A DNA stretch of 64,000 nt from an uncultured Alphaproteobacteria bacterium (lineage in GTDB: Bacteria > Pseudomonadota > Alphaproteobacteria > HIMB59 > GCA-002718135), in NCBI GenBank assembly GCA_902628835.1, contig CACOPD010000005.1, positions 23,761 through 87,760 on the forward strand, read 5' to 3'. Positions 59,401 to 64,000 of the stretch are shown piece by piece (within the stretch, counting starts at the first letter, position 1; every line of letters begins with the position of its first letter). Below the pieces are notes generated by a model that was not told where the DNA came from, did no database searches, and was given only the letters and a program-made list of their open reading frames with translations. Position numbers and translations under genes: made by a program.

Positions 59401-59881
59401 CAATTACTGGGTAACCAATTTTCTCAACATCTTTTTCAACACTTTTTAAATTTTCTTTTGTTACAATAACAGACGGAACGGTGCCTACCTTTGCTTCTTC
59501 AGCAACTTTTTTAGCCTCTGTTTTATTTCCAAATCTTTTTAGTATTTCTTTACTGGGCCCAATAAATGTTATGTCATTTTTTTCACACTGCTCTGCTAAC
59601 TCAGGACTCTCAGATAAAAATCCATAGCCTGGATGAATTGCATCTACCTGTGCTTCTTTGGCAATTTTAATAATAGAATCTATGTCCAAATATGCTTGTA
59701 TTGGACCTTTGCCTTCACCAACTAAATAACTTTCATCCGTTTTAAATCGATGAATAGCAAAACGATCTTCTTTAGAATAAATAGCAGCTGTTTTAATGCC
59801 AGACTCTTCGGCAGCTCTAAAAATTCGTATAGCAATTTCACTTCTGTTTGCTGCTAAAATTTTACTAATCTTTTTCATCAA
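56438..59881 (-). CDS. pyc: Pyruvate carboxylase
   Basis: A 1147-residue single-chain biotin enzyme that makes oxaloacetate from pyruvate, bicarbonate and ATP. The biotin carboxylase domain fills residues 1 to about 450 (GYGFLSESPE, the glycine-rich GGGGRGMRVV, EVNPRIQVEHTVTEE). The carboxyltransferase domain spans about 530-820 (MRDAHQSLLATRMRT, the Lys and His sites in IKDMAGLAKPN and HFHTHDTSG). The biotinyl domain is C-terminal, with K1113 in EAMKMET. It supplies TCA-cycle intermediates. Monocistronic on the minus strand. Confidence 0.97.
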   Translation of the reverse strand: MMKKISKILAANRSEIAIRIFRAAEESGIKTAAIYSKEDRFAIHRFKTDESYLVGEGKGPIQAYLDIDSIIKIAKEAQVDAIHPGYGFLSESPELAEQCEKNDITFIGPSKEILKRFGNKTEAKKVAEEAKVGTVPSVIVTKENLKSVEKDVEKIGYPVIVKASWGGGGRGMRVVRSGNELMDQITTAQSESLKAFGKDEVFIEKFLEDAAHIEVQILGDRHGNILHLFERDCSLQRRHQKIIERAPAHFLENKTREEICSAAIKIAKQVKYFGAGTVEFLFDKKSGEFYFIEVNPRIQVEHTVTEEVTGIDIVKAQIKIAEGEKIGSHPALPKQEDIHLNGFAIQCRVTTEDPLNNFMPDYGKIMTYRSAAGFGVRLDAANASAGSIITPYYDSLLVKVTTWAKHQDDCIKRMDRALREFRIRGVKTNLVFLESLINNKDFLEGNYNTNFVDTKKELYAYNPQKDRASKIVSYLGNIIVNGHNDISGRVTSNSTVEVQIPISNIKSEKNNYVKDLQTLGPEKFAKKIKETPYTLITDTTMRDAHQSLLATRMRTDDLVNIAEYYSENLSNLFSLECWGGATFDTSMRFLKEDPWDRLARLNKRAPNLLKQMLFRGSNAVGYKNYPDNVVKHFIQQSAEAGIDVFRVFDSLNLIDNMRVAIDEVRNQNKICEGTICYTNDVTDPNEKKYTLKYYIDFVKDLEKAGAHIIAIKDMAGLAKPNAIKKLVHEIKQTTDLPIHFHTHDTSGTSSASVLAAIEEKVDIVDLAIDSMSGLTSQPALGSIVSIMKQNHQDPKLDEEAIRTLSLYWEQVRQNYHAFETDFKGGSSDVYLHQMPGGQFTNLKEQARSLGITTDKWGMVANKYAEVNQFFGDIVKVTPSSKIVGDMALYMIANDLSKEDVLDPKKEISFPASVIEFFKGEIGIPHGGFPKELQKKVLGDTKPLTKRPGEVLESVDLDKEFKNLEDEIGMKVNQTHLASYLMYPKVFKDYVDHFKEFSDTSILSTELFFYGPQQDKEYTIEIDKGKNLILRYLAKSEVNSNGKCSVFFEINGQPRTIDIENKEFSKNITQRVKADDNNLDHVGSPLPGQVAKIFVQPGSKVIKGDKLLVIEAMKMETTINADKSGTIKAINVASGDNVETKDLLVEIS

Positions 59882-60088
59882 GCCACCATTAAATAAAGAT
59901 TATTACTTAATATTTATCGGGGATGCATCTATATGTTCCTTACTAAATTAGCAAGAGATCATAGGAATTTAGCCATTTTTTAGGATTTGGAAGCAATTAT
60001 AAATTGAGAATAAACCGCAAATTACAATGTAATATCTGTGCACATATGTCCCTTTATCACGAAGGTTTTTTTATATTATTGTAGAATA

Positions 60089-60535
60089 ATGAATTCAATG
60101 AATGAAAATGTAAGACCTTATCAAAGCTGTTCTAAATCAGTCTTTTTAATTTTAGGAATTATTTTTATAAGTTGGATTTCATTATTCTCTATTTTTCTAA
60201 TTGTACAAGGTGCTTGGCCTGTGTCTATATTTCTTGGACTTGAATACTTGATAATTTTTTATTTAATCCGTTTATATTTCAAAGAAAAAAATATTAAGGA
60301 TGAAATTAATATTGATCAAAAAGAAATATCTATAAAAAAATATAAAGGTGATAAACTTTTACATTCATCTAAATTCAACACTTATTGGTCTAAAGTATTT
60401 TTTACTAAATTAAAAAATAAATCTAAATTATCAATTAGAGAATCTAATAAAGAAACAGAAGTTGCAACTTTCTTGCATGCCGATTTAAAAGAAAGTTTAT
60501 ATTTAAAAATTAAAAGACAACTAAGTTACTATTAA
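60089..60535 (+). CDS. DUF2244 membrane protein
   Basis: A protein of about 148 residues with two membrane segments near the N-terminus and a cytoplasmic C-terminal half, as in the DUF2244 family. The AWPVSIFLGLEYLIIFYL segment matches the family core (GAWPV, GL). I start at the ATG at 60089; the longer frame from 60038 adds 17 residues before the conserved region, and an ATG at 60098 is also possible. Found beside cytochrome oxidase genes in many alphaproteobacteria, but not here. Overlaps the convergent dapB by 4 bases. Confidence 0.82.
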   Translation: MNSMNENVRPYQSCSKSVFLILGIIFISWISLFSIFLIVQGAWPVSIFLGLEYLIIFYLIRLYFKEKNIKDEINIDQKEISIKKYKGDKLLHSSKFNTYWSKVFFTKLKNKSKLSIRESNKETEVATFLHADLKESLYLKIKRQLSYY

Positions 60536-61335
60536 AATAATAGATCATTCATATTAAAAAAACCTGTTCTTTTTTTAGAAATAAAAATAGCAGCTTTAAT
60601 GGCTCCATCTACAAAGATTGATCGATTATTTGCTTTGTGAACTAAATCAACTCTGTCATTGGTACCAATAAAACTTACAGTGTGTTCACCTGCAATTTCA
60701 CCACCTCTTGTAACAGAAAAACCAATGTCACCTTTTTTTCTAGATGTTAGTTTTTTTGTACGATCTAAAACTTTTGATTTATTTAATTTAGTTTTTCTTC
60801 CTTCAGCAGCATATTCACCTAGAGATAAAGCGGTTCCAGAGGGGGCATCTTTTTTATGTTTATGATGAGTTTCAGCAATTTCAATATCATAATCAGTATC
60901 TTTTAGAGCTGATGCTGTTTGTTTTACTAAGTTAAATAATAAGTTAACACCCAAACTCATGTTAGAAGACATGAGTATAGGTATTTTTTTAGAATAACTT
61001 CTTACTTTCTTTTTTTGTGCGTCTGTCATTCCAGTTGTGCCAATAACAACTGCTGTTTTATTTGCAGAGGCAATTTTAACATTATCTAACGTAGACTCAG
61101 GTGTTGTAAAATCAATTATAACATTTGCTTCTTTAATCAATTGATCTGCATCAGCGGTAACTAATTTTGTAGAGTGTATACTTGAAACTTTGTTTAAAGG
61201 CTTGTTTATATCTGTATGTTTTTTGTGTTCAAAACCGCCAACAAATTCTAAATTTTTATTTTGTAAAATTTGTTTAGATATTTCCTGACCCATTCGGCCA
61301 AGACAACCTGCAATTGCTATTTTAATTTTTGCCAT
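60532..61335 (-). CDS. dapB: 4-Hydroxy-tetrahydrodipicolinate reductase
   Basis: A 267-residue enzyme of lysine and diaminopimelate synthesis. The nucleotide-binding AGCLGRMGQEI lies near residues 9-19 and the active site ETHHKHKKDAPSGTAL near 154-169, with the catalytic His and Lys. FTTPESTL near 76 precedes it. It follows dnaJ by 41 bases in a dnaK-dnaJ-dapB order, which recurs in alphaproteobacteria. Convergent with DUF2244. Confidence 0.96.
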   Translation of the reverse strand: MAKIKIAIAGCLGRMGQEISKQILQNKNLEFVGGFEHKKHTDINKPLNKVSSIHSTKLVTADADQLIKEANVIIDFTTPESTLDNVKIASANKTAVVIGTTGMTDAQKKKVRSYSKKIPILMSSNMSLGVNLLFNLVKQTASALKDTDYDIEIAETHHKHKKDAPSGTALSLGEYAAEGRKTKLNKSKVLDRTKKLTSRKKGDIGFSVTRGGEIAGEHTVSFIGTNDRVDLVHKANNRSIFVDGAIKAAIFISKKRTGFFNMNDLLF

Positions 61336-61376
61336 AAAAACTTCTTATACTTTGGTGATTGTAAGTTGAAAAGAAA

Positions 61377-62510
61377 TTAAGTTAAATCTTCCCAGACTTC
61401 TTTTAATTTTGAGAAAAAACCTTGAGATTTTGGACTATGTTTTTTTGATGTCCCGCCTTCATTTTCAAACTCTCTCAAAATATCTTTTTGTTTGCTATTT
61501 AAATTGACTGGGATTTCAACGTTCGCTTGAACATACATATCTCCACGTCTACTTTGTCGAAGTATACTCATTCCTTTGCCGCGTAGTCTAAATTGCGTTT
61601 CAGATTGAGTTCCTGCAGGAATGTTGAGTCTGGCTTTTTTTCCTTCTATTGTAGGTACCTCTATTTCACCACCTAAAATAGCAGTGGTAATTGAAATTGG
61701 AATTTCACAAAATATATTTTCTTCTTCTCTTTCAAAAAGTTTATCCTTTTGCACTTCTACAAAAATATATAAATCTCCATTTCCTGCACCTCTTTCACCA
61801 GGCTCTCCTTCACCAGCTATTCGAATTCTTGTGCCTGTATCAACACCAGCAGGGATTGTAACTGAAATTGTTTTTTGTTTTTTAATATTTCCCGTTCCAG
61901 AACATTTCAGACATGGATTTTTAATACTGGAACCTTCTCCTCCACAAGTTGGACATGGCCTCTCAATAGAGAAGAAACCTTGTTGTGATCGAACTTTACC
62001 TGCACCGCCGCAAGTAGAACAAGTGCTTGGACCTGATTTATCTGCACTTCCTGTTGCTGCACACGTATCACAACCAACATATGTAGGAATTCTTATTTGT
62101 GGTTTCTTTCCAGTGAAAGCTTCAAATAGTGAAACTGACATATTATAACGAAGATCACTTCCTCTTTGCGGACCTCTTCTTCTTGATGATTGTCCTCCAA
62201 ACCCTCCGCCAAAAAACTCTTCAAAAATATCAGAAAAGCCTCCTGCAAAATCTCCAAAACCTTGAGCCCCACCCATGCCACCTTGTTTAAAAGCGTCATG
62301 TCCATATTGATCGTATGCTGATCTTTTTTCTGAGTCTTTAAGAACTTCGTAAGCAGCAGATGCTTCTTTAAATTTTCTTTCAGCAGTTTTATCATCCTTG
62401 TTACGATCAGGATGATATTTCATGGCTTGTTTTCTATAAGCTTTTTTTATTTCCTCATTACTGGCATTTCGTTGAACGCCTAGTATATCATAGAAATCTT
62501 TATCAGCCAC
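61377..62510 (-). CDS. dnaJ: Chaperone DnaJ
   Basis: A 377-residue type I Hsp40. The J domain has the HPD tripeptide in [10 protein letters not shown] near residue 32, then a Gly/Phe-rich linker ([16 protein letters not shown]), then four CxxCxGxG zinc repeats: [24 protein letters not shown] and CLKCSGTG. The third, fourth and second repeats are canonical; the first reads CDTCAATG. A strong AAGGAGGAG precedes ATG. Works with DnaK, whose gene is 28 bases upstream. Confidence 0.97.
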   Translation of the reverse strand: MADKDFYDILGVQRNASNEEIKKAYRKQAMKYHPDRNKDDKTAERKFKEASAAYEVLKDSEKRSAYDQYGHDAFKQGGMGGAQGFGDFAGGFSDIFEEFFGGGFGGQSSRRRGPQRGSDLRYNMSVSLFEAFTGKKPQIRIPTYVGCDTCAATGSADKSGPSTCSTCGGAGKVRSQQGFFSIERPCPTCGGEGSSIKNPCLKCSGTGNIKKQKTISVTIPAGVDTGTRIRIAGEGEPGERGAGNGDLYIFVEVQKDKLFEREEENIFCEIPISITTAILGGEIEVPTIEGKKARLNIPAGTQSETQFRLRGKGMSILRQSRRGDMYVQANVEIPVNLNSKQKDILREFENEGGTSKKHSPKSQGFFSKLKEVWEDLT

Positions 62511-62538
62511 ATCTCCTCCTTATAAAAATTATGGAGCG

Positions 62539-64000
62539 TTAATCTTTCTTATCTTCGTCTACTTCTTCAAATTCAGCGTCTACTACCTTTTCATCTTTTG
62601 TATTATCAGCTGATGGTTCAGCACCGGATGGATCGGGTTGAGGTGCAGCACCTTGTGGATTTTGTTTATAAATTGCCTCACCCATTTTCAAAGATGATTG
62701 AACCAGTGCTTCAGTTTTAGATTTTATAGCTTCTAAATCCTCACCATCTTTTACTTTCTTGAGCTCTTCAATGTCCTCTGTAATTTTATTTCTATCAGCT
62801 TCCGGAATTTTTTCTCCGTGCTCTTTTAGGTTCTTTTCAGTCTCATTAATTAAACTATCTGCATGATTTCTGGTATCAACTGCCTCTCTTTTCTTCTTAT
62901 CGGCCTCAGCATTTTCTTCTGCTTCTTTAACCATTTTATCAATCTCTTCATCTGATAATCCACCAGATGCCTGAATTTTGATCTGTTGTTCTTTGCCAGT
63001 TGATTTATCTTTTGCTGATACGTTTACTATACCATTTGCATCAATATCAAATGTTACTTCAATTTGTGGCATTCCTCTCGCAGCAGGCGGGATACCCACT
63101 AAATCAAATTGGCCTAACAATTTGTTGTCAGCTGCCATTTCCCTTTCTCCTTGGAAAACTCTAATTGTAACGGCACTCTGATTATCTTCAGCAGTTGAGA
63201 ATACTTGACTTTTCTTTGTAGGAATTGTTGTGTTTTTATCAATCAGTTTTGTAAATACACCACCAAGTGTTTCAATACCGAGTGATAAAGGAGTAACATC
63301 AAGTAATAAAACATCTTTAACATCACCTTGTAACACACCAGCCTGAATAGCAGCACCTGACGCAACAACTTCATCGGGGTTGACACCTTTATTAGGCTCT
63401 TTACCAAAAAAATTTTTTACTATCTCAGTTACTTTAGGCATTCTTGTCATACCACCAACTAAAATAACATCATCAATTTCTGCAGCTTGTAATCCAGCAT
63501 CTTTAAGTGCCATTTCACAAGGTTTTAAACTTTGGTTTAAAAGTTCACCCACAATTGCTTCAAGTTTTGCTCTCGATAATTTAATTGTTAAATGTTTAGG
63601 GCCAGATTGATCAGCTGTAATGAATGGCAAATTAACTTCTGTTTCAGTTGAACTTGATAATTCAATTTTAGCTTTCTCAGCAGCCTCTTTTAATCGTTGA
63701 AGAGCAAGTTTATCTGAACGTAAATCAATACCATTATCTTTTTTGAATTCATCAGCAAGATAGTCAATAATTTTAAGATCAAAATCTTCACCACCAAGAT
63801 GTGTATCACCATTGGTTGATTTAACTTCAAAAACGCCGTCACCTATTTCTAAAATAGAGATATCAAATGTTCCTCCACCAAGATCGTAAACAGCAACTGT
63901 ACCTGTTTTCTTTTTATCTAAACCATATGCTAATGCTGCAGCAGTAGGCTCGTTAATAATTCTTAATACTTCTAGTCCAGCTATTTTTCCAGCATCTTTT
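62539..64000 (-). CDS. dnaK: Chaperone DnaK (N-terminus cut by window edge)
   Basis: About 487 residues, running off the right edge; the coding frame continues past the internal Met of the shorter reading. The visible part starts near the phosphate loop ([10 protein letters not shown], then [11 protein letters not shown]), so roughly the first 150 residues of the ATPase domain are missing. [13 protein letters not shown] and the substrate-binding domain follow, with the typical acidic end ([13 protein letters not shown], an EEVD-like tail in a bacterial DnaK). Hsp70 ATPase that works with DnaJ and the Hsp20 made from 30573-31010. Confidence 0.97.
   Translation of the reverse strand, partial: KDAGKIAGLEVLRIINEPTAAALAYGLDKKKTGTVAVYDLGGGTFDISILEIGDGVFEVKSTNGDTHLGGEDFDLKIIDYLADEFKKDNGIDLRSDKLALQRLKEAAEKAKIELSSSTETEVNLPFITADQSGPKHLTIKLSRAKLEAIVGELLNQSLKPCEMALKDAGLQAAEIDDVILVGGMTRMPKVTEIVKNFFGKEPNKGVNPDEVVASGAAIQAGVLQGDVKDVLLLDVTPLSLGIETLGGVFTKLIDKNTTIPTKKSQVFSTAEDNQSAVTIRVFQGEREMAADNKLLGQFDLVGIPPAARGMPQIEVTFDIDANGIVNVSAKDKSTGKEQQIKIQASGGLSDEEIDKMVKEAEENAEADKKKREAVDTRNHADSLINETEKNLKEHGEKIPEADRNKITEDIEELKKVKDGEDLEAIKSKTEALVQSSLKMGEAIYKQNPQGAAPQPDPSGAEPSADNTKDEKVVDAEFEEVDEDKKD

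Noticed and set aside
61621..62148. A 175-residue frame on the plus strand inside dnaJ
   Set aside because: Antisense to the conserved DnaJ core; no family features and no ribosome site.

Overview
The window is AT-rich, densely coded chromosome from a marine-type alphaproteobacterium, most like the SAR11/HIMB59 kind of streamlined genome. I infer this from the low G+C, the short or overlapping gene junctions, the many high-affinity ABC transporters, and alphaproteobacterial marker genes (a CHCC zinc-finger mini-protein, a TIGR02300/FYDLN protein, DUF2244, MsrPQ). Candidate regulatory elements of alphaproteobacterial type (an Irr/ICE-like dyad and a ROSE-like RNA thermometer) agree with this. 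I found no rRNA, tRNA, CRISPR array, insertion sequence or phage gene. Every gene looks intact; the first and last are cut by the window edges.

Region 1 (1-13.7 kb) is an accessory catabolic island. It holds a solute-binding protein, a metallophosphoesterase, a SAM methyltransferase, an iron-dependent alcohol dehydrogenase of the hydroxyethylphosphonate dehydrogenase type, a stand-alone MetE catalytic domain, a Ugp-type binding protein, phosphonoacetaldehyde dehydrogenase (PhnY) and phosphonoacetate hydrolase (PhnA). A divergent operon carries the matching ABC ATPase, two permeases and an EamA exporter. Read together, it is a route from an imported C2 phosphonate through phosphonoacetaldehyde and phosphonoacetate to acetate and phosphate. 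The MetE-like and methyltransferase genes are unexplained and suggest a methylated substrate.

Region 2 (13.7-22.7 kb) mixes small zinc proteins, an MFS transporter, the MsrPQ periplasmic repair pair, an orphan YejA-like binding protein, an EamA transporter, an adenosine-kinase-like PfkB enzyme facing adenosine deaminase, and an M48 peptidase. Region 3 (22.7-30.5 kb) is the iron block: FbpC, FbpB, FbpA, a fatty acid hydroxylase-like enzyme, a DUF4856 protein, HupE and a partner. The only gene-free gap over 300 bases (28815-29228) holds two ICE-like dyads and a strong paired RNA element upstream of the DUF4856 gene.

Region 4 (30.5-36.9 kb) has an Hsp20 gene behind a sigma32-like promoter and a ROSE-like hairpin, an O-methyltransferase, the nucleoside salvage genes deoA, punA and cdd, and a DUF1501/DUF1800 pair. 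Region 5 (37-41.7 kb) is a compact, very AT-rich folate block (folK, folB, folP, pabC, pabA, pabB) next to a degenerate TrpF-like gene. Region 6 (41.7-50.5 kb) is a DUF2141 gene and a housekeeping run cysS-thrS-hemB-hisI-ribA-cupin, then katG. Region 7 (50.5-64 kb) has a BMP-family nucleoside ABC transporter operon led by upp, a lipoprotein, pyruvate carboxylase, DUF2244, dapB, dnaJ and dnaK.
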